21,795 nucleotides of DNA from Bacteroidales bacterium UBA3709 (GCA_002372015.1 DFIA01000040.1:1-21795); one strand, 5' to 3'; positions 6,670-16,134 are shown, counted from the first letter of the stretch. Notes: a model not told the origin generated them from the sequence alone. Program-made: numbers and translations.

Positions 6670-8004
6670 CTAATCGTAGAGATAATACCTGCTGCTTTTT
6701 TCTTTGAAAGCCTTTTCGTCTTTCTCAAAGAAGTCTTTAATGCTGGCCCACGTGTATGTCTTTGAAAATGTTTTACGTATATAGTCTGAGCCGCATACTA
6801 TATCAAACATACGGAAACGCCCCTTATCGCAGTGTTCAAAGGTTTTCTTATCGGGATACATCTTGGCAAGTTCTTGCATTACAAGAAATTGAATCTCTAC
6901 AAGCCTTGCTTTGGAATAATCTGTTATAAATACTTGCACACCCGAGCAGTATTTGCCTTTCTTAGCCCCATAATATGGAGTTTCATAAATGGTACGGAAG
7001 CGTATGCCCGGAAGGTTGAGATCATTCATCCGTTTGCAAAGAGCTTTACCGTCTATCCAATCTGCTACAAACAACTGAAACGGAAGTGTATAGCCAACGC
7101 CCTCTGAAATATATCCAAGCTCTCCCATAATTCCGCTCACAGGATAATAATAGGCATTCACTATCTGAGGTATATGGGGAGAAGGCAACACCCACGGAAG
7201 TTTAGTGTCTTCGTAAATCATATCTCTACGCCAACCCTCCATAGGCACCACAGTAAGCTTGCCCTCAACTCCGTTTTTCAGCATCTTCTCGCCATTGAGC
7301 ATCAGTGCCAGTTCGCCAAGAGTAAGCCCGTACAAATAAGGGATATTAAACTGACTCACAAATGAGTAAAAGCCCTCATCTACAAGATTGCCCTCTACTC
7401 TTTCTCCGCCGAGAGGGTTGGGACGATCCAAAACTATAAATTCTTTACCGGCCTCTGCACAAGCTTCCAACATAAGCCCCATAGAACTCACAAAAGTATA
7501 ACTACGGCAGCCTATATCCTGAATATCAAATACTACCGCATCTACATTCCGCAAAAACTCTTGGGAAGGCTTACGATTTTTGCCATAAACAGAATAAACC
7601 GGTATGCCTGTAGCAGAATCTATTGCATCCTTAACAGCTCCGCCTGCATAAATATCTCCCCTAACTCCATGCTCCGGAGCATATAACGCCACCAAATTCA
7701 CATCTTCTGCCGCATGCAAAATATCTATGGTAGAATTAAGTTCAGAATCTACTCCGGTAGGATTTGTGAGTAATCCCACTCTCTTACCCTTTAGGATGTC
7801 AAAACCTCTATCGCGAAGAACCTCTATTCCTGGCTTTACCATCTGTTTAGGGCCCTTAACTGTCTTTCTGGATAAGGTCTGTTTCTCTTGCCTGCTTTGG
7901 CAATTTGCAGTTAGTGAAGTTATTGCAAGAAGAGAAAAAATTATGGCAAGTAATCTTGCTGCGCTAATATGTACGTTAAACGATTTCCTCATATTTTCTA
8001 ACAT
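6670..8004 (-). CDS. namZ: NamZ/DUF1343-type exo-beta-N-acetylmuramidase
   Basis: DUF1343 proteins (YbbC/NamZ, glycoside hydrolase family GH171) release N-acetylmuramic acid from the non-reducing ends of peptidoglycan fragments. The 444-residue protein has the family motifs in order: GIEVLRDRG (about 59-67), VGLLTNPTGVD, the active-site stretch APEHGVRGD with E111, YSVYG (about 137), VVFDIQDIGCRSYTF, VLDRPNPLGGERVEG, and PYLYGLTLGELALMLNGE. The N-terminus has a hydrophobic export signal (about 17-33) ending LTANC-Q, so it is either a lipoprotein with a non-standard lipobox (Asn before Cys35) or cut by signal peptidase I; translation may instead start at M5 (MRKSFN). It is the last gene of a four-gene operon, 8 bp after the AmpG-like permease, which fits a role in peptidoglycan-fragment salvage. 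Confidence 0.9.
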   Translation of the reverse strand: MLENMRKSFNVHISAARLLAIIFSLLAITSLTANCQSRQEKQTLSRKTVKGPKQMVKPGIEVLRDRGFDILKGKRVGLLTNPTGVDSELNSTIDILHAAEDVNLVALYAPEHGVRGDIYAGGAVKDAIDSATGIPVYSVYGKNRKPSQEFLRNVDAVVFDIQDIGCRSYTFVSSMGLMLEACAEAGKEFIVLDRPNPLGGERVEGNLVDEGFYSFVSQFNIPYLYGLTLGELALMLNGEKMLKNGVEGKLTVVPMEGWRRDMIYEDTKLPWVLPSPHIPQIVNAYYYPVSGIMGELGYISEGVGYTLPFQLFVADWIDGKALCKRMNDLNLPGIRFRTIYETPYYGAKKGKYCSGVQVFITDYSKARLVEIQFLVMQELAKMYPDKKTFEHCDKGRFRMFDIVCGSDYIRKTFSKTYTWASIKDFFEKDEKAFKEKSSRYYLYD

Positions 8005-8012
8005 ATTTAAAG

Positions 8013-9851
8013 TTATGAACTTTGTTTACTCTCTTTCTTTCCGAACTGAGGATCTATCTTTATGAATGCACAAACAACAAAAGTAACAAGACAACATATC
8101 ATAGCCCAGAGGAAGAAATGACGATATCCTATTGTTTCCTGCAGCCAGCCGGCCATCATTCCAGGCAACATCATACCAAGCGCCATAAAGCCTGTGCATA
8201 TTGCATAGTGCGATGTTTTATGTTCGCCTTCAGAGAAATATATCAGGTAGAGCATATAGGCTGTAAAACCAAAGCCATAGCCAAACTGCTCTATAAAAAT
8301 GCAGATATTTACTGTTAGCAGAGAGGCAGACTGAACGTAGCTCAAAAATACATATACCAAATCGGGCAGGGTTATGGCGCAAACCATTGGCCAAAGCCAC
8401 TTTTTAAGACCATCTTTAGCCGCAACCAAGCCGCCCAATATACCACCTATCGTAAGGCCTAAAATTCCAACAGTTCCATAAACAAAACCTACCTGACCTG
8501 TTGTAAGCCCCAATCCTCCAATATCTTGCGGGTCTAACATAAATGGATTTATAAGCTTTACAAGCTGTGCCTCCGGCAAACGATAGAGTAGCATAAATAG
8601 TATTGCCGGCACAACTCCTTTCTTTGAGAAGAAGCTCTTGAAAGTAAGCAAGAACTCCTTTAAGATATTGCGAGCTGTTATCTCTTTGGAAGCTCGGTCC
8701 GAAGCAGGACGAGGAAGTGCCCAAGTATGGTAAATTGCTGTTATCAAAAAGAATATGGATAGCACAGCAAAAACGAGCAGCCAAGCCATCGGGATATTTC
8801 CGCTAACTCCTTCAAATACAGCAGATGTATCTTCTCTTAAATTCTTGTCGGCATAAAAGAGCAAATAGGCACTCTTATCCCAATTACTCGCATTAAACTC
8901 AAATCTTGCTGGTAATTTATTCTGTTCTAATTTAATACTCTGATCTCCCTCTTTGAAAGAAACATTCAAAATCTGGCTTTGCCCCTCTTGCGGTTTTTCT
9001 GAAAGACGCACCGCCACTGCAAAGGTTCTGTCTGCGGCAGAGGTTGAAGTACCACGATTTTTCTCTCCAAAAGTTTCTCTAACCCACCTTGTAAAAGAGC
9101 CTTCTGCTTGGGTAGGAGCAGCTTTGGCAACCCCTTTCTTTGGCAACCCCTCTGCCACCATAAAACCATTTTCAATATTAGCAGCCTTAACCTCCTCCAA
9201 GGAATTGATGTCTTCTGCTGCACAGAAGGAGAAATACGGGGCAGACTGATTCTTATCCGAAAGATCTACAATGGTTACATTTTCCTGAGAAGCTTTAATT
9301 TCCACCCTTGCCGGCTCCAAGCCTGTATTGGTTTCTATCAGTCCGGCCAGTATAACAAGCAACCCCTGCCCAACCACGGTAGCCACTCTGTAAAAAGTGC
9401 TTCTTATTCCTACATAAAGCGATTGCTGGTGAGTGTTAAGGCCGTGCATATAAAAACCGTCTGCGGCTATATCGTGAGTAGCTGATGTTAAAGCTACTAA
9501 CCAAAAGGCAGCCAAGGTAAGACGGAAAAAGAGAGAGGCCGGAATAAAGAGCGCTATGGCAGCAAAGCCAATAGCCATGATAAACTGCATTGCAATCGTC
9601 CACCAACGCTTAGTTTTAAGCAAATCTACAAAAGGACTCCAGAAAGGCTTAATAACCCAAGGCAAATAGAGCCACCCGGTATAGAGGGCTATATCTGTGT
9701 TGGATATACCAAGCCTCTTGTACATTATTACAGACAAGGTCATTACAGCAACATAAGGAATACCCTCTGCAAAATAAAGAGTTGGAATCCAAAGCCAAGG
9801 ATTTCTTTTTGTTTCTGCCTTCACAACCGAAGATGTATCTGACTTGTTCAT
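8013..9851 (-). CDS. ampG: AmpG-like muropeptide permease (MFS) with large periplasmic insert
   Basis: This 612-residue major-facilitator protein resembles AmpG, which imports anhydro-muropeptides into the cytoplasm. The N-terminal motif PTLYFAEGIPYVAV (about 23-36), LGISNTDIALYTGWLYLPWVIKPFWSPFVD (fragmentary matches about 47-76) and the TSATHDIAADGF stretch (about 122-133) are typical of the family. E. coli AmpG is 491 residues; the extra length is an insert of about 180 residues (about 173-352) between membrane helices 5 and 6. With the usual topology that loop is periplasmic. The insert is polar with alternating hydrophobic strands (FAVAVRLS, FEFNAS, YLLFYAD), suggesting a beta-rich domain. 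The second half, from residue 354, carries the remaining helices. The gene sits 10 bp after the SpoIID fusion and 8 bp before namZ. Confidence 0.87.
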   Translation of the reverse strand: MNKSDTSSVVKAETKRNPWLWIPTLYFAEGIPYVAVMTLSVIMYKRLGISNTDIALYTGWLYLPWVIKPFWSPFVDLLKTKRWWTIAMQFIMAIGFAAIALFIPASLFFRLTLAAFWLVALTSATHDIAADGFYMHGLNTHQQSLYVGIRSTFYRVATVVGQGLLVILAGLIETNTGLEPARVEIKASQENVTIVDLSDKNQSAPYFSFCAAEDINSLEEVKAANIENGFMVAEGLPKKGVAKAAPTQAEGSFTRWVRETFGEKNRGTSTSAADRTFAVAVRLSEKPQEGQSQILNVSFKEGDQSIKLEQNKLPARFEFNASNWDKSAYLLFYADKNLREDTSAVFEGVSGNIPMAWLLVFAVLSIFFLITAIYHTWALPRPASDRASKEITARNILKEFLLTFKSFFSKKGVVPAILFMLLYRLPEAQLVKLINPFMLDPQDIGGLGLTTGQVGFVYGTVGILGLTIGGILGGLVAAKDGLKKWLWPMVCAITLPDLVYVFLSYVQSASLLTVNICIFIEQFGYGFGFTAYMLYLIYFSEGEHKTSHYAICTGFMALGMMLPGMMAGWLQETIGYRHFFLWAMICCLVTFVVCAFIKIDPQFGKKESKQSS

Positions 9852-9861
9852 ATTATGTTAT

Positions 9862-12396
9862 TTAGTATTTCTTAACAATCTCCGAATTAGGATAATAGTG
9901 GTAGAGTATAGAATCGTAGTTGTACCCTTTGGCACCCATAACAGCAGCACCTATCTGGCATAAGCCCACGCCATGCCCCCAGCCTGCTCCGTAAAGTTCA
10001 AATTTGGCAGGTACTTCTTGCAAGTCTGCAGGCAGATATTTGCCGGCAGCATTAAGTCTTTTAGCTACAAAAGCAGAACTATAGAGATGGCTGTCTGATA
10101 ATATCCTCCGTATTTCCAACTCTTTACCTATTATCATACTCTTCTTTGTGCCTACAATCTTTACTCTTATCAGCCTGCCGCTCGTACCCCTTTCTATAGG
10201 AATAATATCCACTATATTACCAAAGTCTTCGCCACTCTTTTTAGCAACAAGGGCAGAGAGTTCTTCTTGAGTATAAACTACTTTCCAACGATAAAAATTC
10301 TGAGTTTCCTGGTCGTAGTTATTCAAAACCTGAGACAATATATTAGCATCCTTGGTATTGCACAAAGCCTCAGGAAGCGCAAAAATCCAAGCTTCGGCCT
10401 TTCCCTCATCTCTCAAATCCAGAATTGTTGCAGCTGCTCTGCCATATTTTCTCATAGATACATCCTGTTTCTTTTCTGCCTCAGCACGAGCTTCTATCTC
10501 AACCTTAACACTCTCTTCGCTATCTCTTACAACCTCTAAATAATCATAATGAGTATCTTCCCAAGCGCTTTCAAACTCTTCCAACATTCCTCCACAACAC
10601 TTATAAAAACGAGCATCGCATATCTGCCCTTCGTACCACAACACCTCGCCCCAAGTTTCGTCTATGGCCTTTCTTACTTCCTCCGTAGAAGCTCGGGTAA
10701 GTCCCTGATACCTTTGGCAATGATCGTCGGCACATACATCAAAGTTGATATGATCGTCTTTATCGTACCACTTTACCAATTCAGAACAATTATGCTCGCT
10801 GTTAGTGCCTAAAGAACAAGATGGCTGTTTATTGAACTGTTCTTTGCGCTCAACCTGAGACAAGAGCCAACTCCTAGAAATAACAGCGTGGGCTTTAAGG
10901 AGCTGCATAGATGCTGTAGCGCTCATCTCCGAAGAAATAACGCTGGTAAGATAATCTTCCACACCTACTATATTAACAGGACATATAGCTTCGTTCTCCA
11001 CTATAAATTTTAAGTTCCCTTCAAATTTTTGGTCTTCTTTTCTTTCCCAGTGAAAGTTAACGCCTATAACAACATCGCGAAGCCAGAAAGTACCAGCATT
11101 ATGCTTATCTACAGGCTCAAAGGAAAGGTCTGTATATTGCTGCCCTTCAAAAAGAATCTCCGTTTTATCTGGTGAAAGAGATACTTGCAAATCGCCGGAA
11201 TACACATCGCCCTTCACATTCTTGATGCCGTTTCTACCTACAAGCCTATAAGGAGTTTCGAAGGTAAAACGAATGTCTGAGGCATGCATTATGCCTACAC
11301 TCACTTTAGGTTGATTTCTCATTTTTCTTATCAGGTTTTCTTCTATTTCAGGAGAAATGGAAACATCATCAAACATCTTCTTAACATCTTTCGCCTTTAA
11401 CCGCAGATAATCTTCTTCCATAGGAACAATAATAAGCCCTCCCATTTCTACACAAGCCGGAGATACTAAAAAATGCGCCTCGCCCTCAGCAAGATAGCAC
11501 GATGGCCGCAGCGCCCCTCTGGCAAACAAAGCTACTCTCCAGAAACCAGACTCGTACCAACAAATTATATTCATCATAGGCTCCCACATTCCACCCTCCT
11601 CAAAAAGTTTCTTTTCAGAAGAAACAACATCGTCTGGTTCAAACCTTCCGTTACCTCTGCCGGTTAAAGAAGATAGTATGGAATAAATCTTTCCTACGGC
11701 AGAAATAAGGGCTTTAGAAGAAGAGGCTTCTATAATAAAAGAGCCCTTAGCATAATCGAGCAACCGATATATCCTCAGGTAATTATGAGGCACAGCCCCA
11801 CCCGGCATCAAATTAGGAGCCACAGCAAACAGCGTTTCTTTTTTAAGTGCAGCAAACGATGCCTCAACAGGCAAAACACCTCTTTCTCCGGCCTGAAAAT
11901 GAAAATGCTCCGGAATAGAAGCCCCGCTGTTTGGCCCGTTATAAAAAACCACATATCCTAACAGCATCTTGGACAATGCAAGCATATCGGCCATTCGCGT
12001 AGAATCTAACTGCTGGCGAGAATGTGATATGCTATGAATAACAAGATGCCTGCGGAATATAGGATACGGATTTACCTGAACTATATAATCTGTAGTAACT
12101 CCCTGATACTTTATACCTTGCTGCTCTTTGGGCCGGCCTTCTTTGCAAAAACAACACTGGCGGCTGTTTACTGTATCGGCATCAATCTCTGCAGTAGATG
12201 AACCCAATCTGGATGGATTGAACTGCACCTTTATCTCTAAAGACTTAGGCAGCTCTTGGTTAAGCGGAAAAGACCTCAGTTTCACATTTTCCAAAGCAGC
12301 ATAGTTATCTCTGGCTAATGGCCACCTATGCAGCTGATCTTCAAAAAGTTTTTCTAATGCCGCCTGATTGAGCACTATGTTTCCAAGAGAGTCCAT
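9862..12396 (-). CDS. DUF4922 (HIT/GalT-like) - SpoIID/LytB fusion protein
   Basis: The 844-residue protein has two parts. The N-terminal third (about 1-300) is DUF4922-like and resembles the HIT/GalT superfamily of nucleotide transferases and phosphorylases: RQCCFC (81-84), VNPYPIFRRHLVIHS (108-122) and the HFHFQ motif (164-168), where H166 would be the nucleotidyl-accepting histidine. The C-terminal part (about 365-844) is a SpoIID/LytB domain, a lytic transglycosylase that cleaves peptidoglycan glycan strands lacking stem peptides. It has VGVEDYLTSVISSEM with candidate catalytic E490, a Cys/His pair in CADDHCQRYQG, FYKCCGG, and the C-terminal GWGHGVGLCQIGA. No signal peptide or membrane helix is visible at the N-terminus, so it should be cytoplasmic. 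It lies 5 bp after the glycosyltransferase gene and 10 bp before ampG. Substrate and any coupling between domains are unknown. Confidence 0.88.
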   Translation of the reverse strand: MDSLGNIVLNQAALEKLFEDQLHRWPLARDNYAALENVKLRSFPLNQELPKSLEIKVQFNPSRLGSSTAEIDADTVNSRQCCFCKEGRPKEQQGIKYQGVTTDYIVQVNPYPIFRRHLVIHSISHSRQQLDSTRMADMLALSKMLLGYVVFYNGPNSGASIPEHFHFQAGERGVLPVEASFAALKKETLFAVAPNLMPGGAVPHNYLRIYRLLDYAKGSFIIEASSSKALISAVGKIYSILSSLTGRGNGRFEPDDVVSSEKKLFEEGGMWEPMMNIICWYESGFWRVALFARGALRPSCYLAEGEAHFLVSPACVEMGGLIIVPMEEDYLRLKAKDVKKMFDDVSISPEIEENLIRKMRNQPKVSVGIMHASDIRFTFETPYRLVGRNGIKNVKGDVYSGDLQVSLSPDKTEILFEGQQYTDLSFEPVDKHNAGTFWLRDVVIGVNFHWERKEDQKFEGNLKFIVENEAICPVNIVGVEDYLTSVISSEMSATASMQLLKAHAVISRSWLLSQVERKEQFNKQPSCSLGTNSEHNCSELVKWYDKDDHINFDVCADDHCQRYQGLTRASTEEVRKAIDETWGEVLWYEGQICDARFYKCCGGMLEEFESAWEDTHYDYLEVVRDSEESVKVEIEARAEAEKKQDVSMRKYGRAAATILDLRDEGKAEAWIFALPEALCNTKDANILSQVLNNYDQETQNFYRWKVVYTQEELSALVAKKSGEDFGNIVDIIPIERGTSGRLIRVKIVGTKKSMIIGKELEIRRILSDSHLYSSAFVAKRLNAAGKYLPADLQEVPAKFELYGAGWGHGVGLCQIGAAVMGAKGYNYDSILYHYYPNSEIVKKY

Positions 12397-12401
12397 TCTC
12401 C

Positions 12402-13835
12402 CTATTTTTTCTTGGCATTCAAAGCTATACGAGCTTCAAGCTCCCAAGTACGGATTCTGTCTTTATAGGTATTGTTCAAGTTCTCTTTTTCTACACTCAA
12501 AGAAGCATCTGAGTTTTCTTCATGCCGGCGGCAACAATACAGAACATCGTAAATACGGCCTATCTGATAACGGCGGCTTATAGCCAAGCCCACTGCATAA
12601 TCTTCTCCGTAATTAACATTAGGGAACATAACTTTTCTTGCTACCGGAGTAAAGAATGCTCTTGGAGCCCCTAAACCGTTTATACGCAAGGCATTATTAC
12701 GTCCGTTATCTGGAGTCCACTCTCTGTGATCTACCTTGCCCGGAGGCAACATTTTCAGATTGAGGTCTGTAAGCATATAAGAACCGATAACCATTGCACA
12801 GTTCTGAGCATAAAAAGCATCTACAACTTTCTGCAAAGTATTCTCATCGCTGTAAACATCGTCGCTATCTAACTGCACGGCAAACTTACCGCACTTAGGA
12901 TGATTTAGGGCTATGTTCCATGCACCACCAACACCTATATCCTTTCTTGTAGGAATAACATGCACTATCCTCTTGTCTTTAATAGACTTAATGGCCTCTG
13001 TGGTACCATCCCAAGAATGGCATCTTGGCCCATTCTCCACCACAATTACGTTAAATTTAAAACTGGTTTTCTGAGCCAATGCACTATGAATAGCATCCTT
13101 AATTGTTTTAACACGATTAAGTACCGGAATCACTACAGAAGCCTCATACTCAAACTTTTCTTTCCCAAAAGACACTTTAGGAAAAACAGGTTCTAAATAA
13201 CCGCCAACATCTTTCAGATGCTGAGTACAAACCTTCTCCATTTCTACCTGCACATTTCGGTTACGAGGATCTACATAATCGAAAAGCTTTTCGCCGGTTT
13301 TACGCGTATCTTCTTCTATTTCTGAATACAGATATTCGTTTATATGAACCAAGCGTCCTTTCTGAGATACTTTCAACCGCAAATCATAAAGTGCTGCAAA
13401 TTGGTAGGCCACCTTCATTCTCTTAACAGCTGCCTTAAACGCAGACGCCTTGTATAAAAGCACAGACCCAAAATCAAAATCGTTTCTCAGGCTACCAAAC
13501 TGATAATCTATCACAGGCTTATTTGTTCTCTCGCCATTCATGAAAGCATAATGGTCTGCATAAATCATGTGCGCACCTGTAGAGGCCGCAACCTCAACCA
13601 TTCTTTCAAGAGCCAAGTAACCGAGGCTCAATGTTGTTTGCTTGGTATAAAGTAATATATAATCGCTATCGGCCTTTGCTGCAATCTTTCTAAGAGTTGC
13701 AGTTTTTGCCAAAGGATCTTTCTGAGCATCAAGGGCTATAATCTTATTAACAATAGCACTCTCCTTTAAACTCTTTTCTGTTTTTTCTATCTGCTTTTTA
13801 GATGTGAAAGGAATAAAACAATTAATTTTAATCAT
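12402..13835 (-). CDS. Tandem GT-A glycosyltransferase, family 2
   Basis: This 477-residue cytoplasmic protein begins the four-gene operon. The C-terminal half (about 230-460) is a standard family 2 glycosyltransferase: ASVVIPVLNRVKTIKDAI (232-249), FNVIVVENG (261-269), a nucleotide-binding region GVGGAWNIAL (301-310) and the metal-binding AVQLDSDDVY with the DxD at 323-326. NYGEDYAVGLAISRRY resembles the acceptor/ED motif. The N-terminal half (about 1-185) looks like a second, degenerate GT-A fold: it opens with INCFIPF, has DSDYILLYTKQ and MIYADHYAF, but lacks the usual early VxNxxxxL pattern. There is no membrane segment. The company of AmpG, SpoIID and NamZ genes suggests work on peptidoglycan-derived sugars or surface polysaccharide, but donor and acceptor are not known. 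Confidence 0.85.
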   Translation of the reverse strand: MIKINCFIPFTSKKQIEKTEKSLKESAIVNKIIALDAQKDPLAKTATLRKIAAKADSDYILLYTKQTTLSLGYLALERMVEVAASTGAHMIYADHYAFMNGERTNKPVIDYQFGSLRNDFDFGSVLLYKASAFKAAVKRMKVAYQFAALYDLRLKVSQKGRLVHINEYLYSEIEEDTRKTGEKLFDYVDPRNRNVQVEMEKVCTQHLKDVGGYLEPVFPKVSFGKEKFEYEASVVIPVLNRVKTIKDAIHSALAQKTSFKFNVIVVENGPRCHSWDGTTEAIKSIKDKRIVHVIPTRKDIGVGGAWNIALNHPKCGKFAVQLDSDDVYSDENTLQKVVDAFYAQNCAMVIGSYMLTDLNLKMLPPGKVDHREWTPDNGRNNALRINGLGAPRAFFTPVARKVMFPNVNYGEDYAVGLAISRRYQIGRIYDVLYCCRRHEENSDASLSVEKENLNNTYKDRIRTWELEARIALNAKKK

Positions 13836-13865
13836 CGTTATAAAGAATAATATGAAAAATTACAA

Positions 13866-13873
13866 CAAAGATA
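13866..13873 (-). promoter_or_regulatory. -7 box for the glycosyltransferase-SpoIID-ampG-namZ operon
   Basis: On the minus strand TATCTTTG matches TAnnTTTG and lies 31 bp before the first ATG of the operon. The predicted start of transcription is near 13858, giving a leader of about 20 bases. No good TTTG -33 box is seen at the expected distance. The box falls only 23 bp from the end of the broken OMP gene. Confidence 0.4.
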
Positions 13874-13896
13874 AAAACTTTTTTCAGATACCGCCC

Positions 13897-15907
13897 TTAG
13901 TTTTTGCTGCGGTCTTTGTCTGTAATCTGCTGCATATTACGCTTAACCTGAGACCTAAACTTACCGAAATTATATCTAAGATAGATGCCGATAATTTGGC
14001 CTCGCTCACTATGCTTTGAATAATAGTTATGACCGTCTGTAGCAAATTCCGATATGGTATTGTAGTGCCTATACCATGGCTGCTTGATAATCATTCCACA
14101 AAACAAAGACTTGTTGATACGCTGTGTTACTTGAAGAAAGCCCGTAATCATGTAATGGTTACGGATAATTTGTGTTGAGGCAGAGTAAATTTGCCAAGAA
14201 GGATTTAGCAGTGAAACATTCAGGTTCACCTCTCCGTTTTTCCAAGGTCTCCAATAGGCATCGAGATAAACAAAATGGTCGTAATATGAATTGGTTTTGT
14301 CATACTTTCTGAAGCGGTTCCATCCGATGCGGTACGATAAGTTTATTGATACCTTATCTGATGGTTCCCATGTAAATGAAGGCGATATAAAAAATTTGTC
14401 GCTTTTTATGCCATTTTCATAACTATGAAGCAGGCGGCCGTCGTCCATGGTGCTGGTTGTTGCAAACCCTCATATACAAATACGAAAGTAATAGAGTTCT
14501 ACTCTTTTCGTTGCTCAGCAATGGGTTTCCTTGGGTAACTTCTCCCTTAACCGATTCATCGCGATAAGGATTGCGTACTCTTATATCCGGCCTATAAACA
14601 TTGTTGTTGCTAACTAAGGTCAAGGAGTGCCCCGGTTTTAGAAACCATTGAGCACGAATACGGTAACGCAGGTATCCATAATCATCGTCTGTTATAGAGG
14701 ACGAGTTGTTGAACCGAGCCCTGTCTGATGTAAAGTCGTATGCGGCCTGACCCGTTAGGCGAAATTTTCCTATTTTTTTTGTGAAGTTCAGAGTTGTTTG
14801 CACAACATCTTGGTGATGCAGAAGAAAAACATAATCCGGACTGTTGCTCTTGTATTTACGGGCAAACCATGCAACATTTGCATTCCAATTGGATGAGGAA
14901 TTTATGGTATGAAGATAATCCGCCGAAAGCGTGTGCTGCCTATTTGTAAAACGATTATAGTTTGCGGTAGAGCCGTACAACCTCTTGGAAGCCTTGTTAT
15001 CAAGGGTGTACTGGAAAGTCAGCACCTTGTTGTTTTTCTTGTCGAAATAATGTTGGTAGGCCACATTCCAGTTTTCTCCATACAGATGACCCTTGTTGGT
15101 GGTGGAGTTATAAGTATGGATTCCATCAATATCGCTGAAAGAAGCAATAAGACTCTTATTGTTGGAAAAGCTACCTGCAATAGAAGCAAATATTATGTCT
15201 GACGGTGTTAAGTCATAACTTATGTTAAGGCCCATGTTATGACTACGGCCACTGCTGTTCTTTGTTGTGTCTGAAGCAGTAAATAATCCTAATGATGAGC
15301 CGTCTGAAGTACGAGTTTCTGTGTAGTTCCACATAGCCCGAGGTTTTGACCGCTCATAATCATATTTGATATTTGCTGTGAACTTTCCGTTAGAGACAGT
15401 GAGGGCAGCGGATGGGGCTATACTCCAAGTAGTGCTTGCTGTTGCTCCCAAATTACCGGCATAGAAGTTTGATAGAATATCCTTTGTCTTTATGTCAATA
15501 ACAGCATAATAACCATAATAGGAACCGGTTGGAGACATGTCGATACTGATGGATTCAAGTTCTTTGCCATACAGGAACTCCGACATGTAGTTGAAATTGG
15601 ACTTATTTATAATCAAGCTTTTGCGACCATTGACAAGCAGAAGTATATTTTCATTCCCATTAACCATAATCTTCCCCTCCGCTTGATTATATGAAACCAA
15701 TGGCATTTGAGAAACTAACATTCTCATGCTTTTGCTTGCAGCTAATGAATCGAGAGAAATATCGTATGAAATAATATTATCTCTGAATTTCAATGGTCCA
15801 CGCTTAGCTGTTACGGCAATTGAATCAAGAATATATTGTACGTCCTGTCCATAGGAGTCAGACAATAGAGTTAGCAAAAGAATTGCCGGCAAGAGCAGCA
15901 TTTTCAT
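13897..15907 (-). pseudogene. TonB-dependent-receptor-type outer membrane protein, broken by one frameshift
   Basis: The gene starts at 15907 with a signal peptide (MKMLLLPAILLLTLLSDSYG), followed by a plug-like domain (SIAVTAKRGPL, ENILLLVNGRKSLI, LESISIDMSPTGSYYGYYAVIDIKTKD) and many amphipathic barrel strands. The first frame is open to a stop at 14423 but loses homology after SYLYMR. The second frame (13897-14448) continues the barrel and ends with the family's usual C-terminus, a YNFGKF strand and a basic, Asn/Asp-rich tail. The second frame has its own TGA at 14470-14472, so the break lies between about 14450 and 14470. The full span is 2011 bp, one base more than a multiple of three, so a single inserted base explains it. 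The complete protein would be about 670 residues, normal for the OMP_b-brl_3 type. It could be a sequencing error, a true mutation or phase variation. Ligand unknown. Confidence 0.8.
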
Positions 15908-15936
15908 AATCAAACAAAATTTTATGTTTAATTGTA

Positions 15937-15944
15937 CAAAATTA
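15937..15944 (-). promoter_or_regulatory. -7 box upstream of the OMP pseudogene
   Basis: Minus-strand TAATTTTG fits TAnnTTTG and lies 29 bp before the ATG at 15907. A -33 TTTG is not evident at the right distance. It suggests the broken gene still has its promoter. Confidence 0.35.
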
Positions 15945-16024
15945 AAAAGTTGCAATGAAAAGTTGCAGGAAAAATGAACCTGAATTAAATGTTTCGGTTT
16001 GTATGACAAAAAATGGGGGTTATA

Positions 16025-16104
16025 TATAAAAAAAACAGCACAACTGATTGGTTTTATCAAGTTATGCCGTTTCTTTTTGTGGAGAACAAGGGAGTCGAAC
16101 CCTT
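16025..16104. repeat. Left attachment site (80-bp direct repeat; displaced tRNA 3' end and terminator)
   Basis: This matches 21710-21787 apart from one extra A in the A-run and a c plus length change in the T-run. It includes a minus-strand tRNA fragment (16080-16104: T-arm AAGGG-TTCGACT-CCCTT and acceptor GTTCTCC-A). Beyond 16104 the sequence no longer continues as tRNA, so this copy is the displaced fragment, while the right copy belongs to the intact gene. Confidence 0.88.
16036..16069 (-). terminator. Duplicated tRNA terminator, left copy
   Basis: Minus-strand arms cggcataac and gttgtgctg (with two G-T pairs) enclose a 16-base loop and are followed by a run of eight T. The left copy now lies between the island and the promoter of the OMP pseudogene and would stop leftward read-through from the island. 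Confidence 0.65.
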
Positions 16105-16134
16105 ATACCGCAACGTGGTTTATCGTATTGTGTA

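Noticed and set aside
8416..8784. Minus-strand open frame of 122 codons inside the ampG region
   Set aside because: It is an alternative frame of the AmpG-like gene on the same strand, with no family resemblance.
16080..16104. A second tRNA gene at the left end of the island
   Set aside because: Only the T-arm and acceptor 3' strand are present; the sequence beyond 16104 does not form the rest of a tRNA, so it is an attachment-site fragment.
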